The position numbers were made by a program, and so were the translations under genes. This document shows, one piece after another, positions 17,339 to 25,605 of a stretch of 64,000 nucleotides of DNA (the stretch's first letter is position 1; every line of letters begins with the position of its first letter). This DNA comes from JAAFJM01 sp964529175 (lineage in GTDB: Bacteria > Bacteroidota > Bacteroidia > UKL13-3). The DNA is taken from contig CAZGVO010000002.1 of assembly GCA_964529175.1 (NCBI GenBank), positions 124,001 through 188,000 of the forward strand, in the 5' to 3' direction. Below the pieces are notes generated by a model. The model was not told where the DNA came from. It was given only the letters and a program-made list of their open reading frames with translations, and searched no databases.

Positions 17339-19864
17339 ATGAAGAAAAGAGTCAGTTGTTTTTTTGCTTGTATGTTAAGTTTTTTTGCGTTTGCGCAATC
17401 TAATAATCAAACAGCTGAAATTTTAGGAACTCCATTTAATACCAGAAATTACAACAAAATAATAGCTGAATACGATTTGTATTGGCAAAATAATCCCAAC
17501 AGAACTAAAAAAGGTTCGGGATTTAAAGTGTACCAACGTTGGAAAGAATATTGGGCTTATTACTTAAACAACGATAGTACTTTAATGACTGGTGCTCAAA
17601 TAGAAAAGCAGTTTATTGAATCGAGATTTATATCAAAAATTTTAAGCAAAACTGCTGATACTGTTGATAATAGCAATTGGATACCGTTAGGGCCATTTAC
17701 CCACGAAAACCAAGGTTCGTGGAGTTCTGGTCAAGGTAGGGTTAATGTTTCTACCGTTGATCCAAACGACCCCAATACCATTTATATTGGAGCGCCTAAT
17801 GGCGGTATTTGGAAAACTACTGATAACGGCAACACTTGGAAAATTATTTGTGATAGTACTTTAATTTCAGGCGTATCAGGTATTGCAGTTGATTATAATG
17901 ACCCTAATACCATTTATGTTTCAACAGGCGATGAAGATACCGATGAGAACCCAACTGCTGGTATTTTTAAAACTATCGATGGTGGACAAACTTGGGTTAA
18001 AACTAATTTTCCAACCAATGTTCTTAAAACTGGCGAAATTTTAATTAATCCCAATAATTCTAATATGCTTTGGTTGGTTAGTTCTGGTGGTATTTTTAAA
18101 AGCATTGATGCAGGCAATAATTGGGTTAGGAAATACAATTTTGTAAGTAAAGAAATTAGGTTAATGCCTGGCAATCCAACTACTATTTACGCAGTTTCAA
18201 TAGTTGGTAGCACCGTAAGTTTTTTAAAATCTACAGATGAAGGGGAAACCTTTAATGTAACACAAACTTTTGCCAATGCAGGCAGAACTGTTATGGCAGT
18301 AACTCCTGCAAATCCTAATTATGTATATTTATTGGTTTCAAATAATAACAAAACTTTTAAAGGTATTTATAAATCAACCGATAGGGGACAGACATTTTCA
18401 ACACAAAATACAAGTACTGATATTTATGATGGTGCTACACAAAGTGATTACGATTTGGCCATTGCTGCATCGGATGTAAATGCTGAAATAATTTTTACAG
18501 GTTGTTTAAATATTTGGAAATCAACTAATGGTGGATTGAATTTTACACGATACAATAATTGGAGTAATCCAAGTAGTTCGCAATACACCCATGCCGATAT
18601 TCACGATTTGAAGTTTTATAATCAAAAACTTTATGCAGGAACTGATGGCGGCATTTATGTTTCTGATATTGGGGTTAATACTTTTACCGACCTTACAGTT
18701 AATGGTTTAAACATCAGTCAGTTTTATAGGTTAGATGTGGCTCAATCAAAAAATGCAGGAATTGCTGGAGGATTGCAAGATAATGGTGGCTATTCATTTG
18801 CCAACAATGCTTGGGTTAATTACCATGGTGCCGATGGAATGGATGCAGCCATTGATCCTACAAATATAAACCAACATTATGGTTTTATTCAAAATGGCGG
18901 TAGCCTTTATAATATTGATGTAACAGTGCCTGGGGCTGGTGGATTTTTTTCAGCAAGTGGGCCATTTACCGAAAATGGCAATTGGATTACACCTTTAGAA
19001 TTTGGAAATAGCGGAACTTTATATGCTGGTTATAGAAGTTTGTATCGTTTTGATTTTGGTAGTTTTACCAAAGTATCAACCCAAACATTTACCAATAATA
19101 TCAAACAAATTAGGGTGCATCCTACTAACGATTTAATAGTTTTATTGTCAGACGAATCGCGGTTATATATTTCTGATGGAACTGAAAACTATCAATTTAA
19201 ACAGTTAACTACTTTGCCAATTGGCAATTTAAAAAACTTTGATTTTAACAGAAATAATCCGGCCATTATTTATGCCATGAGCAATGTTGGTGTTTTTAAA
19301 TCGATAGATACTGGAAGTACTTGGGTAAACATAACTTATAACTTACCAAGTGGCGCTAAAAATGCACTTATACATCAGGCTAGTAGTTATAACAATACTG
19401 TTTATGTGGCCACCAATAAAGCCGTTTATTATATCAACGATTCGCTAACCGAATGGAAATTATTTAGCAATAATATTCCAAATACTACCATTACCGATAT
19501 TGAAATAAATAATATTGAAAGCCATGTTTTGATTTCGACTTATGGTCGAGGAATTTGGCGTTCACCAGTTGCTTTATCAAGCCTTAAAGTAAAACCAATT
19601 GACCCAAATCCAACCGATACCAATATAGTTGATTTGGTTTTGTTCCCAAATCCTGTGAGAGATATAGCGCATATAAATACCACTATTGACGAGCCTGTAA
19701 CTTTAAAAGTATTTAACATGGCAGGGCAATTAATGCTGAATCAGAATTTTGAAACTTTGGATAAAACTACCAATTTAGATTTTACCCATTTAGCTTCGGG
19801 CACTTATGTGTTAAACTTAACATCTGCCAAGCATTTAATTACCAAAATGTTTATTAAGTATTAG
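17339..19864 (+). CDS. T9SS-exported sortilin/BNR-type beta-propeller protein
   Basis: Large (841 aa) extracellular protein. A signal peptide (to about FAFAQ) is followed by an N-terminal segment, then from about residue 115 to 740 many Asp-box/BNR-like repeats: PNTIYIGAPNGGIWKTTDNG, AGIFKTIDGGQTW, GIFKSIDAGNNW, IYKSTDRGQTF, VFKSIDTGSTW. This is the sortilin/Vps10-like beta-propeller seen in secreted glycosidase-like proteins. The last about 75 residues (LVLFPNPVRDIAHIN ... GTYVLNLTSAKHLITKMFIKY) form a type A T9SS sorting domain, which is cleaved on export by the type IX system. Catalytic function is uncertain; many such proteins bind glycans or proteins. Confidence 0.88.
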   Translation: MKKRVSCFFACMLSFFAFAQSNNQTAEILGTPFNTRNYNKIIAEYDLYWQNNPNRTKKGSGFKVYQRWKEYWAYYLNNDSTLMTGAQIEKQFIESRFISKILSKTADTVDNSNWIPLGPFTHENQGSWSSGQGRVNVSTVDPNDPNTIYIGAPNGGIWKTTDNGNTWKIICDSTLISGVSGIAVDYNDPNTIYVSTGDEDTDENPTAGIFKTIDGGQTWVKTNFPTNVLKTGEILINPNNSNMLWLVSSGGIFKSIDAGNNWVRKYNFVSKEIRLMPGNPTTIYAVSIVGSTVSFLKSTDEGETFNVTQTFANAGRTVMAVTPANPNYVYLLVSNNNKTFKGIYKSTDRGQTFSTQNTSTDIYDGATQSDYDLAIAASDVNAEIIFTGCLNIWKSTNGGLNFTRYNNWSNPSSSQYTHADIHDLKFYNQKLYAGTDGGIYVSDIGVNTFTDLTVNGLNISQFYRLDVAQSKNAGIAGGLQDNGGYSFANNAWVNYHGADGMDAAIDPTNINQHYGFIQNGGSLYNIDVTVPGAGGFFSASGPFTENGNWITPLEFGNSGTLYAGYRSLYRFDFGSFTKVSTQTFTNNIKQIRVHPTNDLIVLLSDESRLYISDGTENYQFKQLTTLPIGNLKNFDFNRNNPAIIYAMSNVGVFKSIDTGSTWVNITYNLPSGAKNALIHQASSYNNTVYVATNKAVYYINDSLTEWKLFSNNIPNTTITDIEINNIESHVLISTYGRGIWRSPVALSSLKVKPIDPNPTDTNIVDLVLFPNPVRDIAHINTTIDEPVTLKVFNMAGQLMLNQNFETLDKTTNLDFTHLASGTYVLNLTSAKHLITKMFIKY

Positions 19865-20160
19865 CGTTTGATTGTCTGTTATTCAACTCCTTTGGAGTTG
19901 TTAAAATGGCTGTTTTACTTTTCACCGAGTTTCACTCGGTGTTATTTAAATAAAACTCCGAAGGAATTTTATAACAATGTTTTATTTATAATATTGTTAT
20001 TGTAGAATATGTTGATAATCAATATTTTATGTTATTTTATTTAAGTTAACTCCAAAGGAGTTGAATATGAATAATCCTGCATGAAATGCAGGGTAAATAA
20101 TGAGTTTATAGAACACAACTCTGAAGGAGTTGAATCGTTGTTATACATAATCATTATAAA
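19865..20160. repeat. Cluster of short REP-like palindromes
   Basis: No gene. The spacer holds at least six short palindromes with a 3-nt centre: CAACTCC-TTT-GGAGTTG (19884-19900), CACCGAGT-TTC-ACTCGGTG (19923-19941), imperfect AACTCC-GAA-GGAATT (19954-19968), AACTCC-AAA-GGAGTT (20048-20062), CCTGCAT-GAA-ATGCAGG (20076-20092) and AACTCT-GAA-GGAGTT (20117-20131). Four share the ACTCC..GGAGT core. They resemble REP elements of Bacteroidota; no transposase is in the window. Confidence 0.75.
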
Positions 20161-20163
20161 CGC

Positions 20164-20194
20164 AAAAAGCCCAAGTGAAAACTTGGGCTTTTTT
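20164..20194. terminator. Strong hairpin terminator between the T9SS protein and helicase genes
   Basis: A perfect 13-bp stem AAAAAGCCCAAGT / ACTTGGGCTTTTT with a GAAA loop. Symmetrical A/T flanks allow it to end transcripts from either side. Confidence 0.88.
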
Positions 20195-20268
20195 ATTGGT
20201 ATGAGTAATTAAGTCTAATGGTTACGTTTCTAAAATCAATCAACTGACAACCATCAACTAACAACTAA

Positions 20269-22215
20269 TTAATCTCTTCTACGTCTTCTTTCGCCAGCAG
20301 GTTTGTCGCCACTTGGTCTATCGCCATAGCTTCTGTTACGTCCTCCATCTCTGGTTCCGTAACCGCTTCTTTCGGTAGTTCCTTCGCTGCGGCCATAGCT
20401 GCTTCTGTCGCTTCTTTCAGTTCTTGGTGCTCTTTCTCTGTCTCCACCTCTTTCTCTATCACCTCCGCTGCTGCGTCTTCTTTCGCCTCCGCCATAGCTT
20501 GAGCTTCCGCCTTCACTTCTGCGGCTGCTGTATCCGCCACCACTTCTTCCGCCTCTATCTCCACCGCGGCCACCTCTGCCTTCGCGCGAACCACCTGGTT
20601 TTTCACCACTTAATTCTGCTCTTACAGGTCTGCCTTCGTAAGTATTGCCATTTAAAGCAGTAATTACTTTTTCGGCTAATTCTTCTTTTACATCTACAAA
20701 GCTAAATACACCACTTACATCTACATGTAATTCTTTCCAATCTAAGCTGCTTTCTTGAGCAACCCAATCTTTAAAGCTGCGGATATCAAAGCCATCTTTT
20801 TTACCTACACTCACAAAAATTCTTTGCCCGCGTACGTTTTTACCGCGCTCGCCTCTTTCGCCATCTTTTGCGCCTCTATCGCCCGAAGTAGTATTTAAAT
20901 CAGGAGCGTTTAAGTACTCAGCACTAAATCTGCGTAACTCTAACGAAAGGAATTTTTGAACCAACTCTTCCGAAGGTAAAGTTAATAACGGGCGCAAGCT
21001 AGTCATTACTTTATCGTCAAAAATGCTTTCTTCAATTTCGGTATTTACAATGGTATCAATAAATGCTACTAATTTTTTATCGCGCACTTCTTCAGCACTT
21101 GGAATTAGTATTTTATCAAATTTAATATTACTAATACGTTCAATATCACGTAATCTTCCATTTTCGCGCATGTTTAATAAGGTGAAAGATACACCTAATT
21201 TACCTGCTCTACCGGTTCTACCACTTCTGTGTGTGTAGTTTTCAATATCATCTGGTAAGCTAAAATGGATTACGTGAGTAATACCTGTTACGTCAATACC
21301 ACGAGCAGCCACATCGGTTGCTAATAATATTTTGATGGCATGATGACGGAAACGATTCATTACCTTTTCGCGTTGTCCTTGGCTTAAATCGCCATGTAAA
21401 CAATCGGCATTGTAACCATCTTTAATTAATTTATCGCTAATATCTTGTGTTTCGTGTTTGGTAGTACAAAATATAATGGCATAAATATCATCGCTGTTAA
21501 AATCAACAAAACGTTTTAAGGCAGCATATTTATCGCGGGCGTGTACTACAGCATATTGATGTGTAATGTTTACGTTACCCGAGTTAGATTTACCAACTGT
21601 AATTTCAAAAGGATCGTTCATGTAGCGGTTTGCAATGTTTCTAATGCTTTTTGGCATAGTTGCACTGAATAAACAAACGCGTTTTTCTTTAGGAGTTTCT
21701 GCTAAAATGTATTCTACATCTTCTTCAAAACCCATGTTTAGCATTTCATCTGCTTCGTCTAACACTACATATTTTACTGTAGAAATGTTAAGCGCTCTGC
21801 GGTTCATTAAATCCATTAAACGACCTGGAGTAGCTACAATAATGTGTGCACCACGTTTAATATCAGAAATTTGACGTTCAATGCTACTTCCACCGTATAC
21901 TGCTACGATGTTAATACCAGATTTGTTTTTGCTGTAGTTACCTAAATCTTTGCTAATTTGCATGCAAAGCTCACGTGTAGGACAAATAACTAAAGCTTGA
22001 ATAGTTCTGTTAGAAGGTTCAACAAGTTGAATAATTGGCAGGCCAAATGCTGCTGTTTTACCGGTTCCCGTCTGGGCTAATCCCAAAATATCTTGGCCTG
22101 TTTCTAAAAACACAGGAATAGACTGTTCCTGTATAGGCGTTGGAGTCTCAAACCCCATCTCTTGAATCGCATTCAAGATGGACGTTTCTACGCCCAAATC
22201 ACTAAAATTTTTCAA
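20269..22215 (-). CDS. DEAD-box RNA helicase with DbpA-like RRM and RGG tail
   Basis: ATP-dependent RNA helicase (648 aa) of the DeaD/CsdA/DbpA type, remodelling rRNA or mRNA structures. Motifs in order: Q motif (FSDLGVE..PTPIQEQSIP, 4-34), Walker A AQTGTGKT (47-54), PTREL (79-83), DEAD (153-156), SAT (184-186), then in domain 2 IIFCTTKHE, LLATDVAARGIDV and HRSGRTGRAGK. A small RRM-like DbpA domain (about 468-540) precedes a long arginine/glycine/serine tail of about 100 residues (RGG repeats, ending AGERRRRRD) expected to bind RNA. The tail is GC-richer than its surroundings because of Arg/Gly codons and makes a spurious open frame. A perfect -7 box lies at 22239-22246. Confidence 0.95.
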   Translation of the reverse strand: MKNFSDLGVETSILNAIQEMGFETPTPIQEQSIPVFLETGQDILGLAQTGTGKTAAFGLPIIQLVEPSNRTIQALVICPTRELCMQISKDLGNYSKNKSGINIVAVYGGSSIERQISDIKRGAHIIVATPGRLMDLMNRRALNISTVKYVVLDEADEMLNMGFEEDVEYILAETPKEKRVCLFSATMPKSIRNIANRYMNDPFEITVGKSNSGNVNITHQYAVVHARDKYAALKRFVDFNSDDIYAIIFCTTKHETQDISDKLIKDGYNADCLHGDLSQGQREKVMNRFRHHAIKILLATDVAARGIDVTGITHVIHFSLPDDIENYTHRSGRTGRAGKLGVSFTLLNMRENGRLRDIERISNIKFDKILIPSAEEVRDKKLVAFIDTIVNTEIEESIFDDKVMTSLRPLLTLPSEELVQKFLSLELRRFSAEYLNAPDLNTTSGDRGAKDGERGERGKNVRGQRIFVSVGKKDGFDIRSFKDWVAQESSLDWKELHVDVSGVFSFVDVKEELAEKVITALNGNTYEGRPVRAELSGEKPGGSREGRGGRGGDRGGRSGGGYSSRRSEGGSSSYGGGERRRSSGGDRERGGDRERAPRTERSDRSSYGRSEGTTERSGYGTRDGGRNRSYGDRPSGDKPAGERRRRRD

Positions 22216-22238
22216 AGTACTTTATTAAAAATAAGCTG

Positions 22239-22246
22239 CAAATATA
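22239..22246 (-). promoter_or_regulatory. Perfect -7 box TATATTTG for the helicase gene
   Basis: TATATTTG on the minus strand gives an expected leader of about 18-20 nt before the ATG at 22215. No TTTG at the -33 position. Confidence 0.5.
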
Positions 22247-22467
22247 GCTTAATATTTGATATATTGGCTTTTAGTGACTTAAATAAGTTTTAATGGATGA
22301 ATTGCTAGAGGGTTATCCCGATGTATCGAAGTTAAATGGTTGGTTTTTTAATGGTTGATTTTATTTTCGTTATTCAAAAAATCAATTCAATAATGAGTCA
22401 ACTAGAATCAATTTCAACAGATTTATAATTAAAAATTGTGATGTAAAAGCACTAAAACAACACACAC

Positions 22468-22510
22468 TAAAACTTTGGGCGGTGCATAAGCGGATGCAAG
22501 TTTTTAAGTT
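22468..22510 (-). repeat. Recurrent 3' element, copy A
   Basis: TAAAACTTT, then GGCGGTGCATAAGCGGATGC, then AAGTTTTTAA on the plus strand. The outer arms are complementary, and in this copy an inner GCAT/ATGC pair also closes. It sits 11 nt downstream of the stop of the minus-strand gene 22522-23634. Confidence 0.6.
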
Positions 22511-22521
22511 AAAGTTGTCTA

Positions 22522-23634
22522 TTATTTTTTAGGCAAATAAGTTATTATCTGCTTAAAAACTGTTGTTTCGTAAGTTTCCTTTTCTTCTCCTTTAGTTGTG
22601 TTTATTATTAACTGTTTGTGCGTTAAACTAGTCCAATTATTTTGTTTATCATATTGAAAATCATAGGACAGAAAAAGCTTTTTTTCTTCATTGAAATAGT
22701 TGACAGATAATAAATTATTGCTGCTATCATATGTTTTTTGAATTCTTCTAGTTTCGTTCCCTTTTCTGTCTAAACTACTTATTATTATTTCTGAACCTTT
22801 AATGTTGTAAGTTATTATTTTATCTATATATCCATTTGGACTTTCTTGTCCAATGTATAAGAATTTTTTAGTATTTGAGTTACTATCAGAACAAATCGTT
22901 TCTGAATATAATTTCCCGTCTACAAACTTTTTTTTATTTATCTCAACATTATTTTTATCGTAAGTAATAATATCTTTTTCAATACGACTACCAGTAGCTA
23001 TATATTCGCGTAAACTTGTTTCAATTTTACTGACAAATTCTCCTTTATCATTATATTTTATTTGAGTTTCGTTTGTCGCATTGGTTCCATAGTCATTGCT
23101 TTTACTTGTTTCAAAAGTTAATTTCCCAAAGTTATTATATTGGTATATAATGGTTTTTGTTGGATAACCATTTTCCGTATAGTAAACTTTAGAAATAACC
23201 AAACCTTTATTGTTAAGTTTAGAAATTGTTGCAAAAGCAAGTTGGCTTGGCTCATCTGCCACAGCAGTACCTTCTGCTTCGGTATCTTCTTTGTATTTTC
23301 CAACTTTAAATCTTTTAATGAAATCTTCAATATTTTCACAATTACAGCTAAATTCATAAATGCTATCAGCTTTATAAATTGTTTTAAATATTTGTTGTTC
23401 TGAACTTCTAAATCCCCAATCAAAACTATATTCTTTTTTTCTGATTACGCGACTTTTATTATCATATTGAGCCTCTTCAATTAGCGTTTCCTTTTCTCCA
23501 TTTATAAGAAACCTTTTATAGCTAGAAACTTGACCCTTTATTGGTGGTACATGAAAGAAACTACTCATTTGGCAAGTTGCATTTAAGCTGTATAATAAAA
23601 AAGATATTGTAAATAATAGTTTAGTTGTTTTCAT
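22522..23634 (-). CDS. Hypothetical secreted protein, YD-repeat-like, paralogue 1
   Basis: 370-aa exported protein of unknown function (signal peptide ending near LNATCQ). The body consists of repeated beta-strand pairs with the pattern YxYNNxGKL, IKYNDKGEFVSK, ITYDKNNVEIN, ITYNIKGSE, KTYDSSNNLLS, FQYDKQNNW, which resembles the YD/RHS-type wrapping repeats found in extracellular Bacteroidota proteins. It has a close tandem paralogue immediately upstream (23759-24889); both share nearly every landmark, e.g. YKADSIYEFSCNCENI versus YKNDSIYEFSCNCENI. No polymorphic-toxin tip or RHS core peptidase was seen. Confidence 0.7.
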   Translation of the reverse strand: MKTTKLLFTISFLLYSLNATCQMSSFFHVPPIKGQVSSYKRFLINGEKETLIEEAQYDNKSRVIRKKEYSFDWGFRSSEQQIFKTIYKADSIYEFSCNCENIEDFIKRFKVGKYKEDTEAEGTAVADEPSQLAFATISKLNNKGLVISKVYYTENGYPTKTIIYQYNNFGKLTFETSKSNDYGTNATNETQIKYNDKGEFVSKIETSLREYIATGSRIEKDIITYDKNNVEINKKKFVDGKLYSETICSDSNSNTKKFLYIGQESPNGYIDKIITYNIKGSEIIISSLDRKGNETRRIQKTYDSSNNLLSVNYFNEEKKLFLSYDFQYDKQNNWTSLTHKQLIINTTKGEEKETYETTVFKQIITYLPKK

Positions 23635-23711
23635 TTAATTAAAAGAATTAAAACAAAAATAATAAAACCAGTTAGTTTTAAGCATAAAAAGCTGGAATTA
23701 CGATTTTAAAA

Positions 23712-23753
23712 TAAAACTTTAGTGGTGCAGGAGCGAAGGGAGGTTTTTAAGTT
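23712..23753 (-). repeat. Recurrent 3' element, copy B
   Basis: TAAAACTTT, then AGTGGTGCAGGAGCGAAGGG, then AGGTTTTTAA on the plus strand; 5 nt downstream of the stop of the minus-strand gene 23759-24889. Clear similarity to copies A and C. Confidence 0.65.
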
Positions 23754-23758
23754 AGGAT

Positions 23759-24889
23759 TTACATTTTATTTTTTGGCAAATAAGATATTATTTGTTTAAA
23801 AACTATCGTTTCATATGTTCCCTTCTCTTCTTCCTTTTTCATGTTTTTTTTATAAAATTTTTGCTTTAAAGTAGTCCAATTATTGTTATTATCATATTGA
23901 AATTCAAAAAACCACAATAGTATTTTTTCCTTGTTGAAATAACTAATCGATAGCAAATTATTGTTGTTGTCGTATGTTTTTTGAATATTTTCGTATACGT
24001 TTCCATTTTTATCTAATCTGCTTATTGTTAACTCATAGCCTTTAGTGTTGTATGTAATTATTTCTCCAATACGTCTTTTGGGAATCTCATTGCTAGAATA
24101 AAAAAACATTTTTGTATTAGCGTTACTATCCTTACAAATTGTTTCTGAATCTAAAGTCCCGTTCACAAAAAATTTGTTATTTATTTCTACATTATTTTTA
24201 TCATATGTAATTATATGTTTTTCAATACGATTACCTGTAGCATTATAGTCACTTAAACTTGTTTTAATTTTACCAGAAAATTCGCCATTATTGTTGTAAA
24301 TGAATTGAGTTACGCTACTTCCAATAGTTCCAAATTCATCACTTTTTTCAATTTCTTTTATTAATCTCCCAAGATTGTTATATTGATATATAATTCTTTT
24401 TGTTTTAGTTGGATAACCATTTTCTGAGTAGTGACCCTTATAAATAATTAATCCTTTTTTATTAAGTACAGAAATAGCAACTGAAGAAAGTTCTCTTGGA
24501 TCATCAATTTTAATAAGTTCTTCTTCAACTCCTGCTTTCTTTTTTATATAACTTTTTACTTTAAATCCTTTTACAAATTCATCTATATTTTCACAATTGC
24601 AACTAAACTCATAAATGCTATCATTTTTGTAAATTGTTTCAAACCTTTGTGGCTGCGATAAAATAAAACTCTCATAAAAGCCATATACTTTTTTGCTTGT
24701 AATTCTGCTTTTGTAATCATACTGGGCTTCTTCAATTAGCGTTTCCTTTTCTCCATTTACTACTAACCTTTTGTAATTTGCAATTTCCCCTTTTAAAGGT
24801 GGTAAATATTGAAAATTATTGACTTGGCAAGTACCTTTTAAAAAATAAAATAAAAAAGTTATTGTAATTATTAGTTTAGTTATTTTCAT
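23759..24889 (-). CDS. Hypothetical secreted protein, YD-repeat-like, paralogue 2
   Basis: 376-aa exported protein, tandem duplicate of the gene to its left. Signal peptide ends near LKGTCQ. The same repeat units are visible (YQYNNLGRLIKE, FIYNNNGEFSGK, ITYDKNNVEIN, ITYNTKGYE, KTYDNNNNLLS, FQYDNNNNW), and both paralogues end in a similar way (FKQIISYLPKN here, FKQIITYLPKK in paralogue 1). It differs by a short lysine-rich insertion near residue 115. The similarity extends into the spacers on both sides, so the duplicated unit is about 1.25 kb, gene plus flank. Function unknown. Confidence 0.7.
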   Translation of the reverse strand: MKITKLIITITFLFYFLKGTCQVNNFQYLPPLKGEIANYKRLVVNGEKETLIEEAQYDYKSRITSKKVYGFYESFILSQPQRFETIYKNDSIYEFSCNCENIDEFVKGFKVKSYIKKKAGVEEELIKIDDPRELSSVAISVLNKKGLIIYKGHYSENGYPTKTKRIIYQYNNLGRLIKEIEKSDEFGTIGSSVTQFIYNNNGEFSGKIKTSLSDYNATGNRIEKHIITYDKNNVEINNKFFVNGTLDSETICKDSNANTKMFFYSSNEIPKRRIGEIITYNTKGYELTISRLDKNGNVYENIQKTYDNNNNLLSISYFNKEKILLWFFEFQYDNNNNWTTLKQKFYKKNMKKEEEKGTYETIVFKQIISYLPKNKM

Positions 24890-24964
24890 TTAATTAAAAA
24901 TTTGAAGCAAAAATAATAAAACCAATTTAGTTTAAGTATATAAAGCTAGATTACGAATTTAAAA

Positions 24965-25007
24965 TAAAACTATTGGCGGTGCAGGAGCGGAGGGAAGTTT
25001 TTAGGTT
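24965..25007 (-). repeat. Recurrent 3' element, copy C (orphan footprint)
   Basis: TAAAACTAT, then TGGCGGTGCAGGAGCGGAGG, then GAAGTTTTTAGG on the plus strand. The following GTCTATAG with trailing T residues resembles the 3' end of paralogue 1 (GTCTATTA with T residues, 22517-22530). It is followed not by a third paralogue but by an unrelated gene (25048-25518). Confidence 0.6.
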
Positions 25008-25047
25008 GAAGATTGTCTATAGTTTTTAAAATGCAATCTTAAAAATA

Positions 25048-25518
25048 TCACTCCGAAATTATTTCAGCCTTAAAAATATTTTTTAGTAACTTTTTTGATT
25101 TATAAGACTCATATTTAAAAGATAACATGATAAATAAATAGAATAAAAGTATTACTCCTAATGCTTCAAATCCAAAAAAACCATCAATTAAAAATGTGAT
25201 ACTTAAAGGAAAAGCAAATCCAAACCAAAAACACAAAAATATGGCTATACCTTTTCGAAATTTGATTTTTACATTTATTTTGGTTCCATTGATATCTTTT
25301 TCAATAGTACCAATTGCTTTAATATTGTAGGAATTGCTGTTATATATTTTTCGTGTGATTTCAAATTTATTATCTGTAATTTCTCCATCAAATAGTTTTC
25401 CAGAAACATAATCAATATAAGTGTCTTTAAATTCCATCTCATAAACAAGACGTTCTATTATTTCGTTCTCATTCAAATTGCTTTTAAAAACAATATTTTC
25501 AATAGGTAGGAATTTCAT
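25048..25518 (-). CDS. Hypothetical membrane protein with two helices
   Basis: 156-aa protein of no family I can name. The first 90 residues are soluble, with alternating strands (IERLVYEMEF, FEITRKIYNSNSYNIKAIG, TKINVKIKFR), followed by two membrane helices (about 91-113, FLCFWFGFAFPLSITFLI, and 117-135, ALGVILLFYLFIMLSF) and a short lysine-rich tail. It occupies the position expected for a third member of the tandem duplication to its left but is not similar to it. Confidence 0.6.
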   Translation of the reverse strand: MKFLPIENIVFKSNLNENEIIERLVYEMEFKDTYIDYVSGKLFDGEITDNKFEITRKIYNSNSYNIKAIGTIEKDINGTKINVKIKFRKGIAIFLCFWFGFAFPLSITFLIDGFFGFEALGVILLFYLFIMLSFKYESYKSKKLLKNIFKAEIISE

Positions 25519-25605
25519 TAAGAGAATAAGTTAAATTCAATGCAATAATTGTTGTTTATTCCGTTTTTGCTTTTTCGAATTTCGATATTATTTATTCGAG
25601 TTTTC

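Larger units (their letters stand above)
22216..22521. other. Spacer upstream of the DEAD-box helicase
   Basis: No gene seen. It holds the helicase -7 box (22239-22246), a degenerate copy of the CCCGATnnATCGGG palindrome (22317-22328), and the first copy of the 3' element (22468-22510) that follows the duplicated genes to the right. Confidence 0.6.

Noticed and set aside
20265..20609. Ala/Glu-rich 114-aa frame over the helicase C-terminus
   Set aside because: It is a frame shadow of the RGG/Ser repeat tail of the DEAD-box helicase; the real frame carries the conserved domain order and the stop at 20269.
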